Notes: generated by a model from the sequence alone, not told the origin. A stretch of DNA of 55,442 bases from Cohnella sp. AR92 (GCF_003990975.1 NZ_RZJR01000025.1:1-55442), one strand, 5' to 3'; shown: positions 33,754 through 42,985, counted from the first letter of the stretch. Numbers and translations: made by a program.

Positions 33754-36700
33754 TTATTTACTCCAAAGTCTTTGCAGGATGACAACCGCTTCGGCGCCGG
33801 TGAGGACGCCGTTAGGGGCCAGCTTGCCGTTCGCGCCCTGCACGATTCCGGCTTTGACCAGCGACGCGACGCTGTCCCGCGCGTACTCGGCAACCGACGC
33901 GGCGTCTTCGAACGTATCCAGGGAACCGTTCGAAGGCAACGTTTTGCCTGCGGCTTTGGCCGCGCGTGCCACGAGGACCATCATCTCTTGACGGGTAATC
34001 GGGCTGTCCGGGAGGAACAGGTCGTTGCTCGTTCCTTGAATGATGCCGAGCTGCTTGGCGGTCTTCACGGCATCGTAATAGCTGGCCGAGGCTTTAACAT
34101 CTGAGAACATCTCGGTTGCATCGTTCGTGCCGTGAAGCTCCAATGCGCGCACCAGCAACGACAGGAATTCCGATTTGTTCATGGCAGCATTCGGCTCGAA
34201 AGCCTTGTCGGAAGTGCCGAGATGGATGCCGCGGGCCGTCATCGCTTCGATCGCCCCTTTCGCCCAAGCGAAGGGAGCCGTGCCGGTGAGCGTGAGCACA
34301 CCGAATACCGATGGGTCCTGATAGCCCTGGCCTGTCGTATCGTTCCATGCCGCTACGCTTTGACGGGCGCCGTTCTTGGCATCGTTGATCTGGACGTCGA
34401 AGCCGACTTTTGTCCCGTCCGCCGGCTTGATCGACTTCAACGGAATCTTCATCTCGATCGTGTAGTTCGTACCCGATACCTGGGTCGCGGATACGAAGCC
34501 GTCGGCAATGCTTGCCGGATTGAAGGATGTCGCGTTATCGTATCGTACCCTGTATTGACCGTCGTCTTCTTCATAGGCGGCTGTTTTGCCATTGTTCTGG
34601 TCTACGAACACCTCGACGGAATCCTGCTCCCATGGGTTCGGGCTTGTTTTGTCGAGTTCATGGTCGTTGACTTGAACCAGAACGTATAGGAACTGATCGT
34701 CCCATAGCGCTTTGGCCCATCCGCTCGCTCCCGTCCATGCCGTCTGATAACGGTTGATCGGAAGTTCCGCCGCTTGTTTCCATGCGGAGTCGATCTTTCC
34801 GTCAATGACGGGAGTCGCGAACTTGGCGTTTGCTTGGTTAGCGGTCGTGGATGCGGGAGGATGCTCCGACATGAACTTGGCAGGATCGATGACGCCGTAA
34901 TAAGCCGGCTTCGCTTGCAGATTCTTATCGAACGCGAGCGGCGATTGATCTTTTCTCCAGCTCGTCTCATCGCTTAATCCCCAGAAGGTGACGCGAGCGA
35001 TGTGAGCGGCGTGTTCATGATAGAGAGCGAATAGCTGGGCGTACAAATAAGCTTGAGCATTCGCTTCCTTCTCGGTAAGCGCCCCGTTGCTTCCGCCGGT
35101 AATATCCAACTCGGAGACGCTGATCTCAACGCCGAGGGAGATGAATTTCTCCAGGGAGCTTCTCACGTTGTCCACCTTGGTGCCGGCATTGTAGTGCGCT
35201 TGCATTCCGATGCCGTCGATCAGCAATTTGCCGGAATGCGTCTTCGCGTAATTCTCGTTAAGCTCTTTGACCATGCTGTAGATGGCCGTCGCCTTATTCT
35301 GATTATCATCGTTGTAATCGTTGTAGTATAGCTTGATGTTCCAATCCGGATGAGCGTCAAGCACTTCTCTTGCGGCGAGGAACGCCTGTTCGACGTAATC
35401 GTCCCCGATCGCGGTTTTCCACGGAGCCGTGCGCAAGGCCGCTTTCCAATCCGTCGGATTAGAAGGGTTGTCGTTCATCGCTTCGTTGACGACGTCCCAC
35501 GAGATGACTCTGTTCCCGTAATGCTCCATGACCGTTCGGATGTGCGTTCTCATGTTATCGAGCGCTTCCTCGCGGCTCAGCGGGACCGTTTTGTCCTGCG
35601 CATCTTTCTTCGTGTTCATCCAATCGGGAGTTTGCGCATGCCATACGAGCACGTGCCCATGGACTTTCAGTCCGGAAGCGATCGCTTTGTCCACGAAATT
35701 GTCCGCCCACGTGAAGTTGCCTTTCGTCGGTTGCGTAGCATCCGGCTTCATGGCGTTCTCCGCGGTGATGACATTGTAATGCTTCTTGAGGAGTTCGAAC
35801 GGCAAGCCTTCGAAATCTCTAGCGGATCCTGCGTTGCCGATCAGGAAGTCGTTCTGATAGACGTCCTTGATCGAAGGGATATTGGTTTGAATAGACGTCG
35901 GCCCCGACACTTTTCCTACGTATTCGAGCTTGAAGTCATCCAAATAAAACGTTCTCGGCTCGCCATTCTGATCGGCGGTTTCGATGTAAGCCTTCAGCAG
36001 GGAAGGCGTGCTCGTTTGCGTATATTTGCCCGTTAATTGGACCCATGCGCTATCCGTTACGGTTGCGTTCTGGGAGACGTTGGCATAAGAGCCCTCGCCG
36101 TTCTGAACGCTGATGCGGAGAACCGTCGGAGCCTGGCCGGGCGCCATTTTGACCCAAGCGGAAAGCTGGTATTGAGAGTTTTTGTGCATCTTCCCCAGTA
36201 CATCCAGGAGAGCTGCGTCATACTGGCCCGGAGCGGTCACTTTCAAGCTCTTGGAGCCGTTTGGCGAATGGTTGTCTTCCGAAGCGATGGCAACGGTCTC
36301 GCTGCCGTTTCTAGCCACCCAGCCTTGCAAGCCGTTCTCGAAGTCGGATTGGACACCCGTTTGATCAAGAGTGCTGGAATCCGGCTCGTCGGCCGAGCTC
36401 GGCGTTACGTCTTTGACCAATACCTCGTCGATGAAAAGGTCGGCCTTATCGCCCGAAGCGGGCTCGATCCAGATGCGGACTTCCTTGGTTTGATCCGGAA
36501 TCTCGTAACCGCTGAGCGCGAAAGTCGTCCATTCGGTAGAGGAGACCGACTTATTGCCGATCAGCCAAGGATACTGATTGCTCAGCAGCGGCGAATCGAC
36601 CTTGGAAGCCACGTGATACTCCGCTTTTCCGCTGCCCAATCTGACCTTCAGGGAGAGGTCGTATGTGTGCCCAGGCAACATCTTGCCGGTCAAATCAAGG

Positions 36701-36987
36701 CTGGGCGTGCTCGCGGTAACGTTGCCTTTATCGTCTGTCGTACTCTCGCGATCCTTGAATTGCAGGGACTTGCTTCCTTCGGAAGCGTTTGCGGAAGAAA
36801 CGACCGCAACTCCGTTGGGACCCCATGGAAGCTTGCCCCAACCGCCGAGATCGCCGTCTTCGAAGCTTTGTTGCAGCGTAACGGACGGGTCTGCGGCCGC
36901 CGAGGATTTCGGCACATGTGCGAAAGCGGGCGCCAACAAGGCGGCTGCCAGAAGAGATATTCCTATTTTTTTAAAACGTTCTCTCAT
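33754..36987 (-). CDS. Multidomain cell-surface endo-1,4-beta-xylanase (CBM-CBM-GH10-CBM9-SLH)
   Basis: 1077 residues from an ATG with GGAGGG upstream. Order: signal peptide (1-31); two carbohydrate-binding modules of the CBM22/CBM4-9 kind (about 35-195 and 210-365); GH10 catalytic domain (about 375-715) with acid/base Glu502 in WDVVNEAMND and nucleophile Glu626 in VSELDITGG; CBM9-type domain (about 735-905, FATPVIDGKIDSAWKQ...); three SLH motifs (about 915-1077) that anchor the protein to pyruvylated cell-wall polymer. It depolymerises xylan outside the cell and holds the cell to plant fibre. A cre site lies at 37020-37033, so glucose repression is expected. The nearby sugar importer could take up products, but that link is inference. 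Confidence 0.95.
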   Translation of the reverse strand: MRERFKKIGISLLAAALLAPAFAHVPKSSAAADPSVTLQQSFEDGDLGGWGKLPWGPNGVAVVSSANASEGSKSLQFKDRESTTDDKGNVTASTPSLDLTGKMLPGHTYDLSLKVRLGSGKAEYHVASKVDSPLLSNQYPWLIGNKSVSSTEWTTFALSGYEIPDQTKEVRIWIEPASGDKADLFIDEVLVKDVTPSSADEPDSSTLDQTGVQSDFENGLQGWVARNGSETVAIASEDNHSPNGSKSLKVTAPGQYDAALLDVLGKMHKNSQYQLSAWVKMAPGQAPTVLRISVQNGEGSYANVSQNATVTDSAWVQLTGKYTQTSTPSLLKAYIETADQNGEPRTFYLDDFKLEYVGKVSGPTSIQTNIPSIKDVYQNDFLIGNAGSARDFEGLPFELLKKHYNVITAENAMKPDATQPTKGNFTWADNFVDKAIASGLKVHGHVLVWHAQTPDWMNTKKDAQDKTVPLSREEALDNMRTHIRTVMEHYGNRVISWDVVNEAMNDNPSNPTDWKAALRTAPWKTAIGDDYVEQAFLAAREVLDAHPDWNIKLYYNDYNDDNQNKATAIYSMVKELNENYAKTHSGKLLIDGIGMQAHYNAGTKVDNVRSSLEKFISLGVEISVSELDITGGSNGALTEKEANAQAYLYAQLFALYHEHAAHIARVTFWGLSDETSWRKDQSPLAFDKNLQAKPAYYGVIDPAKFMSEHPPASTTANQANAKFATPVIDGKIDSAWKQAAELPINRYQTAWTGASGWAKALWDDQFLYVLVQVNDHELDKTSPNPWEQDSVEVFVDQNNGKTAAYEEDDGQYRVRYDNATSFNPASIADGFVSATQVSGTNYTIEMKIPLKSIKPADGTKVGFDVQINDAKNGARQSVAAWNDTTGQGYQDPSVFGVLTLTGTAPFAWAKGAIEAMTARGIHLGTSDKAFEPNAAMNKSEFLSLLVRALELHGTNDATEMFSDVKASASYYDAVKTAKQLGIIQGTSNDLFLPDSPITRQEMMVLVARAAKAAGKTLPSNGSLDTFEDAASVAEYARDSVASLVKAGIVQGANGKLAPNGVLTGAEAVVILQRLWSK

Positions 36988-37019
36988 TGTTGCTTCCCTC
37001 CATATTAGTAGTTCTAATA

Positions 37020-37033
37020 AAAAAGCGCTTACA
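37020..37033 (-). promoter_or_regulatory. cre (CcpA) site of the xylanase gene
   Basis: On the minus strand TGTAAGCGCTTTTT matches 13 of 14 positions of the cre consensus TGWAARCGYTWNCW. It lies 33 bp upstream of the start codon, where CcpA would block transcription. Confidence 0.75.
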
Positions 37034-37182
37034 ATTATGGTTGGACAGGTCCCCTCCTTCTCATAGTTTCCATCATAATAAGCGAGTCGGCGACGCGGCA
37101 CCTAGAGAATTAGGGATTATACTTAGAAAAGTAAAGATGTTCCAAATAGAAGAGGGGGACAAGGAATCGAAGCTTAACATCA

Positions 37183-37227
37183 AAAGGACCTCCATTCCTC
37201 CGCAATGAGAAGGTTGAGGTCCTTTTG
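37183..37227 (-). terminator. Terminator of the DinB gene
   Basis: AAAAGGACCTC / GAGGTCCTTTT, an 11-bp stem with a 23-nt loop. On the minus strand the stem ends in TTTT. It separates the DinB gene from the xylanase promoter. Confidence 0.7.
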
Positions 37228-37251
37228 CCGTTGGATAATCCTCCTATCCAG

Positions 37252-37770
37252 TTAACGCGGATCGCCCTGCCGTTCGGCCAAATAGAACATGTAATCGGTC
37301 GGGACTCCCGCATATCCTTGCTGACGCAAGATGGCCGTCGCATTCCCCCGATGATACGTTCCGTGATTAACCACGTGCATGAGGATATCGGAGAAACGAG
37401 TATCGAGGCGGCCGTATATGGGATGCGAGATCGTCATGGCCTTGTCCGGCTCGGGGGTACGGCTAAGCAGCTCCCGGTACGATTCGGTTAAGCCGGCGAA
37501 CAGCCGCCTCATCTCGTCCACCGTTGCGACTTTCGCTTCTTCTTTCCAGCCCGGGAGTTTAGGGAAAATGTCTTCATTCGGAATCTCCGCAAGCACCGAT
37601 CGAAAGAGCTTCTCGTACAGGTACATATGCCCTAACGTGTGCGCCACGGAAGGGAAAACGCTGGTCACTTCCGAAAGGAACGCCTCATTCGGCAACTGCT
37701 CCAGGCGGGTGAACAGCCTGTCGTTCGCCCAAACATGATAGTCGTACATTTGATAGGTTTGTTGAGGCAT
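37252..37770 (-). CDS. DinB/YfiT-family putative metal-dependent protein
   Basis: 172 residues with the four-helix DinB fold: YDYHVWANDRLFTRLEQLP, VAHTLGHMYLYEKLF and ILMHVVNHGTYHRGNATAILRQQGY provide the three His ligands of the family's metal site. Family members include thiol transferases (bacillithiol- or mycothiol-dependent) and DNA-damage-induced proteins of unknown role. It stands after the WYL regulator gene in the same direction, a frequent pairing. The bacillithiol genes 4 kb away are only suggestive. Confidence 0.85.
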   Translation of the reverse strand: MPQQTYQMYDYHVWANDRLFTRLEQLPNEAFLSEVTSVFPSVAHTLGHMYLYEKLFRSVLAEIPNEDIFPKLPGWKEEAKVATVDEMRRLFAGLTESYRELLSRTPEPDKAMTISHPIYGRLDTRFSDILMHVVNHGTYHRGNATAILRQQGYAGVPTDYMFYLAERQGDPR

Positions 37771-37852
37771 GGGGGAATCTCCTTCTCATTCCAGAGTCGT
37801 TTGGCTGCGCAGCCTTGCCTCTATCATAGGCCGAGTTCGTTGACAACCGCTG

Positions 37853-38836
37853 TCAGCGAAGTTCATTCGGGTTCTCTTCCTTGTAGTGGTCGGCGATTCC
37901 GGCGGCCATCTCCCGAACCTTGTTCTTCAGCTCCAGCGGCTCCCGAATGCGAATGGCCGTGCCGAACGTTATCAGGTACACCGGAAGGTATTTGTTCATC
38001 GTCGGGACATCGAGCCGGAAGCGAGCCTCGCGATCGGTCCGCTCCGTCAGATAGTGGCGCAGATGCCAGTGCCCGCAAACCGCGTTAAGCGCCTCGGGTT
38101 CGCCCTCGATGCGAATGACCGTCAGCGGTCCGGCCGCCTCCCGGTTCCGTTCCGATTGGTCGCGAAGATAAGCGGAAGCGGAGAATCCCTGCGGCTTCCC
38201 GAACCGGGCTTCGGTCGGCTCCACCCGTTCGATGCGATCCGCGCGGAACGTTCTCACTGCCTGGGACCGGTGGCAGAACGCGACGGCGTACCATACGTTA
38301 CAGTCGTAAGCGAGCCCGTACGGATCGACTTCGCGTTCGTCCGTTTGCTCCGCATTCGCTTTGCGATAGGCGATGCGCAGCGTCAGCCCTTCTTGCGCCG
38401 CCCGCTCGAGCTCCCTCAGCAGCGGAACGAGGGAAGGGGGATAACTGGGAATGACCACGTCCAAGCCGCTTGACTGAACGGACAGCTCGAGCCGCTGCTC
38501 CTCGTGCAGTCCGTTCTCCACTTTCTTCAATGCGCTTTCCAGCTCCCCCGCGTACGGATAGCCTGCTCCTTGAACGAACTTGAACGCATCGGCAAGAGCC
38601 TTTAACTCCATCGGGTTGAAGAACAAAGGAGTCTCCTCGAAGCTGTCCAGGATGCGAATGCCGCCATCATGGCCCGATTCCGCGACAATCGGCACGCCGC
38701 TGGCGCATAGGGCGTCGATATACCGGTAGACGGTTCGGACGCTGGTCTCCAGTTGGTCCGCGATCTGCGCGGCGGTAAGCTTCCTTCCGGATCGAAGCAT
38801 CCAGAGCATGGACAGCATGTTGTCCCATTTCGCCAT
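37853..38836 (-). CDS. WYL-domain transcriptional regulator (YafY/YobV type)
   Basis: 327 residues. N-terminal winged helix-turn-helix (MLSMLWMLRSGRKLTAAQIADQLETSVRTVYRYIDALCASGVPIVAESGHDGGIRI), a WYL sensor core around LRIAYRKANAEQTDEREVDPYGLAYDCNVWYAVAFCHRSQAVRTFRADRIERV, and the WCX C-terminal part. Such proteins often control a neighbouring small enzyme gene, here the DinB protein downstream. Confidence 0.9.
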   Translation of the reverse strand: MAKWDNMLSMLWMLRSGRKLTAAQIADQLETSVRTVYRYIDALCASGVPIVAESGHDGGIRILDSFEETPLFFNPMELKALADAFKFVQGAGYPYAGELESALKKVENGLHEEQRLELSVQSSGLDVVIPSYPPSLVPLLRELERAAQEGLTLRIAYRKANAEQTDEREVDPYGLAYDCNVWYAVAFCHRSQAVRTFRADRIERVEPTEARFGKPQGFSASAYLRDQSERNREAAGPLTVIRIEGEPEALNAVCGHWHLRHYLTERTDREARFRLDVPTMNKYLPVYLITFGTAIRIREPLELKNKVREMAAGIADHYKEENPNELR

Positions 38837-38895
38837 GAGGATCGCCCTCCTTTCTCTGCGGGAAGGTTAATTCGGCTCGGTCGTCGAGAGCCTTC

Positions 38896-39675
38896 TCAAC
38901 AATCCGCGTTCACCGCTCGAACCGAGTACCCCGCCGTTCGATAGACCTCCAGCTCATCCTCGTCCAAGCCGCTGTCGGTGATGATCTCGTCGAAAGCGTC
39001 CAGACTCGCGAATATCGCCAGAGAGTTGTAGCTGAACTTGGCGGAATCGGCCAGGAGAATGTTGACGCCGGCCGCGTTCATCGCCGTCTGCCGGGCTCCG
39101 ACCAGCACGGGCGACCAAGCCATCGCCCCTTTGGCGTGCGATACGGCCTCGCAGGTAAGGAATGCCGCGTCGACCGTCAAGGAGCCCAGCATCTTCTCCG
39201 CGTAGATTCCGTCGAGGCTGTAAGCCCACTTGCTGAGCCGGCCGCCGGTGCAGTAGACGTCGAAGCTGCCGAAACGCTCCTCATCCGAGAGAAGCAGCGC
39301 CGTGTGAAGATCGCGCGTGATGATCTTCAGGTCCTTGAACTTCTCCAGCTCGCCTACCATAGCGGCGACGGTCGTGCCCGCGTCCAGAATGATGCTCATT
39401 CCGTCCTGAATATGCTTGACGGCTTCCCTGGCGATGGCCAGCTTCTCCGCCTTGCGCTCGCTGGCGCGCTGATCGTAGTTGGCGCCCATGAATCTCTTGA
39501 CCTTGACGGCGCCGCCATGGGACCGTTGAATTTTGCCTTCGGATTGCAGTTGATCGAGATCGCGCCGAATGGTCATCTGCGAGACGTTGAACTTCTCGGC
39601 CAGGTCCGCGATCGTCATCTGCTGGTTAAGCTCCAGCAGCTTCAGGATTTCATGCTGCCGCGTCCCCATGAGCAT
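38896..39675 (-). CDS. DeoR/GlpR-family transcriptional regulator
   Basis: 259 residues. The DeoR-type HTH (QHEILKLLELNQQMTIADLAEKFNVSQMTIRRDLDQLQSEGKIQRSHGGAV) is followed by the sugar-phosphate-isomerase-like sensor domain (IILDAGTTVAAMVGELEKFKDLKIITRDLHTALLL; SLTVDAAFLTCEAVSHAKGAM). The start at 39675 is chosen for AAGGAGG 7-8 nt upstream; a longer frame reaches 39735 without such a site. It diverges from the creatininase operon and is its best candidate regulator. Direct repeats in the shared upstream region could be its operators. Confidence 0.9.
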   Translation of the reverse strand: MLMGTRQHEILKLLELNQQMTIADLAEKFNVSQMTIRRDLDQLQSEGKIQRSHGGAVKVKRFMGANYDQRASERKAEKLAIAREAVKHIQDGMSIILDAGTTVAAMVGELEKFKDLKIITRDLHTALLLSDEERFGSFDVYCTGGRLSKWAYSLDGIYAEKMLGSLTVDAAFLTCEAVSHAKGAMAWSPVLVGARQTAMNAAGVNILLADSAKFSYNSLAIFASLDAFDEIITDSGLDEDELEVYRTAGYSVRAVNADC

Positions 39676-39771
39676 GCGGAAGTCCTCCTTGGATTCGGTT
39701 GTTCCAGCTTTTACCGGAGATGTTATTTTTGCCATTATACCGTTGCTTGGCTTCTCTTGTCAGCAAGAATA

Positions 39772-39839
39772 TGTTCAAAAATGTTCATTTCGTGTGAAAA
39801 ATAGCTATGCAAGCTTTCGTTTGTGTGATATAAGTGTGA
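39772..39839. promoter_or_regulatory. Candidate DeoR-family operator region (direct repeats)
   Basis: ATGTTCA repeats at 39771-39777 and 39781-39787 (10-bp period); the half-site resembles GlpR-type ATGTTC. GTGTGA repeats lie at 39792-39797, 39823-39828 and 39834-39839 (31 and 11 bp apart, about whole helical turns). Both sets lie between the divergent DeoR and creatininase genes. Binding is inferred only. Confidence 0.4.
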
Positions 39840-39917
39840 CAAGGGTGTAATTTACATGGCATAAAAGTTGACTCAATATTCAGAAAAAACGGTTAAACGA
39901 CGATTGGATTACCTGTA

Positions 39918-39946
39918 TTGGCTTCTCTCTAGGTAACGTATGTTAT
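39918..39946 (+). promoter_or_regulatory. Candidate promoter of the creatininase-transport-deaminase operon
   Basis: TTGGCT (39918-39923), 17 bp, TGTTAT (39941-39946). The -10 is embedded in TATGTTA-TATAAAA-TGACATA (39939-39959), which shares both half-sites with the dyad at 5750-5765. Confidence 0.45.
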
Positions 39947-39985
39947 ATAAAATGACATAAATATCATTCGAACGAGGTGACGCGT

Positions 39986-40789
39986 TTGGGATTCCGTTAC
40001 ACCGGCAACGCCTACGACCGCCGTTTTCTTCCGCGCTTGACGACCAAGGAGATCGAAGCCCTTCCGAAAGAGGACATTCTCGTTGTCCTGCCCGTCGGAG
40101 CGATCGAGCAGCATGGCCCCCATATGCCGGTCTATACCGACACCCTCCTCGGAGAAGCTCTCATGGCCGAAGCCTTCGAGCATCTGCCGGAGGACGCTCC
40201 GATCTGGCTGCTTCCCTCTCTCTCCTATGGCAAGAGCACCGAGCATCTCGAGTTCCCCGGTACCTTCACGTTATCCGCCCAAACCTTAATGATGGTTCTC
40301 CAAGACGTCTCCGCATCTCTTGCGCGCAGCGGCTTCAAGAAATTGCTTCTCTTCAATACCCATGGCGGCAACGCCGATCTGCTCGGCATGATGGCCAGAG
40401 AGATTCGGATTGCGACGGGATTGGCCGTCTATCGGCTGGATCCGGGAGCGGTAGGCTACAGCGATTCGTTCACGGACGATGCCGAGAGAGCGAGCGGCAT
40501 TCATGCCGGGGACGTAGAGACCTCTCTCGTCATGGCCGTATGCCCGGAATGGGTGCATCCGGAGCTCGCGGTCAGGGAGATGCCGCGATTCCCGCAGGAA
40601 AGCTTCTTCTCCTTCCGCTCCAGATCCTTCGCTTGGGTAACGAAGGATATCTCCGCCAGCGGAATCGCGGGAGACCCGACCAAGGCGTCGCCGGAGAGGG
40701 GAGAAGCCATGCTGAGGAAAGCCGGACCGCTGCTCGCGGAGGCCCTGCAGCATATCGCTTCGTTCCGCATGGAGTCGTTGAAAGAGTAG
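39986..40789 (+). CDS. Creatininase-family amidohydrolase
   Basis: 267 residues from a TTG with GAGGTGA 5-6 nt upstream; the in-frame GTG at 39977 would overlap that site. The creatininase metal motif is clear: VLPVGAIEQHGPHMPVYTDT (Glu, His, Asp ligands), then LLLFNTHGGNADLL and GIHAGDVETSLVM. The family includes creatinine amidohydrolase and enzymes opening cyclic amides in flavin and pterin metabolism. It is the first gene of an operon with an ABC importer and two deaminase-type hydrolases, so it probably opens or hydrolyses an amide in the imported compound. The actual substrate is unknown. Confidence 0.88.
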   Translation: MGFRYTGNAYDRRFLPRLTTKEIEALPKEDILVVLPVGAIEQHGPHMPVYTDTLLGEALMAEAFEHLPEDAPIWLLPSLSYGKSTEHLEFPGTFTLSAQTLMMVLQDVSASLARSGFKKLLLFNTHGGNADLLGMMAREIRIATGLAVYRLDPGAVGYSDSFTDDAERASGIHAGDVETSLVMAVCPEWVHPELAVREMPRFPQESFFSFRSRSFAWVTKDISASGIAGDPTKASPERGEAMLRKAGPLLAEALQHIASFRMESLKE

Positions 40790-40811
40790 AACCGAAGGAG
40801 GCGTTAGGCTT

Positions 40812-41585
40812 ATGGAAGCCGCAACGAGCGCGAAAGAATGGGTTCGAATGGATCGTCTGTCCAAAGTGTATCCGAACGGCACCGTCGCCGTTCAGGACGT
40901 CAACCTCTCGATCAGCGAGGGAGAATTCCTCTGCTTCGTCGGCCCCTCGGGCTGCGGCAAGTCGACGATCTTCAAGATGATCACCGGCTTGTCCGGGCAG
41001 ACGGGCGGCACCTTGGAGGTCATGGGCACCTCCGCCAAGCAGGCCCGCAAGCAGAGCGATACCGCCTTCGTTTTCCAGGATCATACGCTTCTGCCTTGGA
41101 GCTCCGTCATCGACAACGTGGCGCTTCCCCTGGCGCTGCGCGGCGTCTCCCGAAGGGAGCGCAAGGAAGAAGCGGAGCGCGTGCTGGAGATCGTCGGCCT
41201 GAAGGATTATACGAGGGCGATGCCCAGGGAATTGTCCGGCGGAATGAAGATGCGCGCCTCGATCGCCCGGGCACTCGTGTCCAAGCCGAAGCTGCTGCTG
41301 ATGGATGAGCCGTTCGGCGCCCTGGACGAGATTACGAGACAGACGCTGCAGCTGGAGCTTCTCGATATCTGGAATCGCAACAAGGAGATGACGGTGCTGT
41401 TCGTGACGCACAACGTCTTCGAGGCCGTCTTTCTGTCCACCCGCGTCGCCGTCATGACCCCTCGCCCCGGCAAGGTCGCCGCGATGATCGACGTACCCGT
41501 TCCTTTTCCCCGCGATGAATCGTTCCGTACCACCCCGCAGTTCGGACAGCTCGTGCGTGCCGTGTCGGAGGCCCTTAAGCATTGA
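40812..41585 (+). CDS. NitT/TauT-type ABC importer ATPase
   Basis: 257 residues, SsuB/TauB/ThiZ class. Walker A VGPSGCGKST, Q-loop VFQDHTLLPW, signature LSGGMKMR, Walker B LLLMDEPFGALDE, switch FVTHN. GGAGG lies 10 nt before the ATG. It starts 22 bp after the creatininase gene and pairs with the permease at 42982 and the binding protein at 45329. Importers of this class carry nitrate, sulfonates, taurine, or pyrimidine and similar heterocycles. Confidence 0.92.
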   Translation: MEAATSAKEWVRMDRLSKVYPNGTVAVQDVNLSISEGEFLCFVGPSGCGKSTIFKMITGLSGQTGGTLEVMGTSAKQARKQSDTAFVFQDHTLLPWSSVIDNVALPLALRGVSRRERKEEAERVLEIVGLKDYTRAMPRELSGGMKMRASIARALVSKPKLLLMDEPFGALDEITRQTLQLELLDIWNRNKEMTVLFVTHNVFEAVFLSTRVAVMTPRPGKVAAMIDVPVPFPRDESFRTTPQFGQLVRAVSEALKH

Positions 41586-41626
41586 AGAATGGTTAAGAAA
41601 GAGAAGGATGGAGAGGAGAAAAGCCT

Positions 41627-42985
41627 ATGCAAACGAATTGGCAGAGAGGAATGACGGAGATCGTAGGCGAAGGGGGGCTGCTTCTCGGCGACGAGCAGCG
41701 GGAGAAGCTGTCCAAGGATTATTACTGGTACTCCCCCGTGCTGGAGCCCTTGCTTCGCGACAAGCGCGCGGACGGCATCGTCGTTCCGGAATCCGAGGAA
41801 CAATTGGCCGAGGTGCTCGCCATTGCCTATCGGCAGTCCATCCCGGTTACGACCCGGGGAGCGGGCACGGGCAACTACGGCCAGGCGGTGCCGCTTCACG
41901 GCGGAATCGTGCTCGATATGAGCCGTCTCGACGCCGTGCTGGAAGTGACGGACGATTACGCGAGAGTGCAGGCGGGAGTGCGGCTCGGAGCTTTGGAGAA
42001 AAAGCTTCGCGAAGAGGGCAGGGAGCTGCGAATTTATCCCAGTACCTACATGAAAGCGACGGCAGGCGGCTTCGTCTGCGGGGGCTCCGGAGGCATCGGC
42101 TCCATCACATGGGGCAATCTTTGGGACGGCAACGTGCGGGAAGCGGTCGTCTATACGTTGGAAGAGAAGCCGAGAAGGCTTGTCGTCGGCGGTTCCGAGC
42201 TCCTCGCTTATATTCATAATTACGGCACGAACGGAATTCTGGCCGAATTGACCCTCCCGATCTCCCCCAAGGTCGAATGGCGGCAGACGGTCGTCCAGTT
42301 CGACGATATCGAATCCGCCTGCTCGTTCGCCCACTCCGTCGCGATGGACGATTCGATTCGCAAGCGCCTGGTCACCCCGGTCGAATGGCCGATTCCTTCC
42401 TATTTCAAGCCGATCCTGAAGCAGCTCGAAGAGGGAGCCAGCGCGTGCCTGCTCGAGACGGAAGAAGGAACTCACGGCAAGCTTGCCGAGCACGCGGCCT
42501 TGTTCGGCGGACGCATCGGCCACGTCATTCCTTCCGCTCAGTACCACCGAACCGTAGGCCTCTCCGATTTTGCCTGGAATCACACGACGCTCTGGGCGCT
42601 TAAGGCAGACCCTTCGCTAACGTATCTGCAAGCCGGCTTCCACCCGGCCGAATTCCTCTCGCAGATCAAGAAGATCAAGCAGGCCTTCGGAGACGAGGTG
42701 CTGATCCATCTCGAGTTCATCCGGTCGGCCGGCGTCGTCACTCCCGCCTCGCTGCCCATCGTTCGCTATACGAGTCACGAGCGTCTCTACGAGATCATCG
42801 CTTACTTCCGATCCATCGGCGTCGGAATTAACGATCCGCACACCTGGATGCTGGAGATGGGGGGGAGAGGCGAGCTGGAAGCGATGCTGGAAGCCAAGAG
42901 ATCGAACGATCCGCGGGAGCTCCTTAACCCGGGCAAGCTGAACGTTCCGGTGCGGGAAGCGGCGGCAAGGGGGGATGAGCGATGA
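41627..42985 (+). CDS. FAD-linked (PCMH-type) oxidoreductase
   Basis: 452 residues. The PCMH-type FAD-binding domain is seen in PESEEQLAEVLAIAYRQSIPVTTRGAGTGNYGQAVPLHGGIVLDMSRLDAVLEV, then QAGVRLGALEKKLREEGRELRIYPSTYMKATAGGFVCGGSGGIGSITWGNLWD. The C-terminal cap ends with DPRELLNPGKLN, as in glycolate/lactate oxidase-like (GlcD) enzymes. No His in the usual covalent-FAD position is evident. It would oxidise a C-OH or C-N bond of the imported substrate. Its stop overlaps the permease start by 4 nt. Confidence 0.87.
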   Translation: MQTNWQRGMTEIVGEGGLLLGDEQREKLSKDYYWYSPVLEPLLRDKRADGIVVPESEEQLAEVLAIAYRQSIPVTTRGAGTGNYGQAVPLHGGIVLDMSRLDAVLEVTDDYARVQAGVRLGALEKKLREEGRELRIYPSTYMKATAGGFVCGGSGGIGSITWGNLWDGNVREAVVYTLEEKPRRLVVGGSELLAYIHNYGTNGILAELTLPISPKVEWRQTVVQFDDIESACSFAHSVAMDDSIRKRLVTPVEWPIPSYFKPILKQLEEGASACLLETEEGTHGKLAEHAALFGGRIGHVIPSAQYHRTVGLSDFAWNHTTLWALKADPSLTYLQAGFHPAEFLSQIKKIKQAFGDEVLIHLEFIRSAGVVTPASLPIVRYTSHERLYEIIAYFRSIGVGINDPHTWMLEMGGRGELEAMLEAKRSNDPRELLNPGKLNVPVREAAARGDER

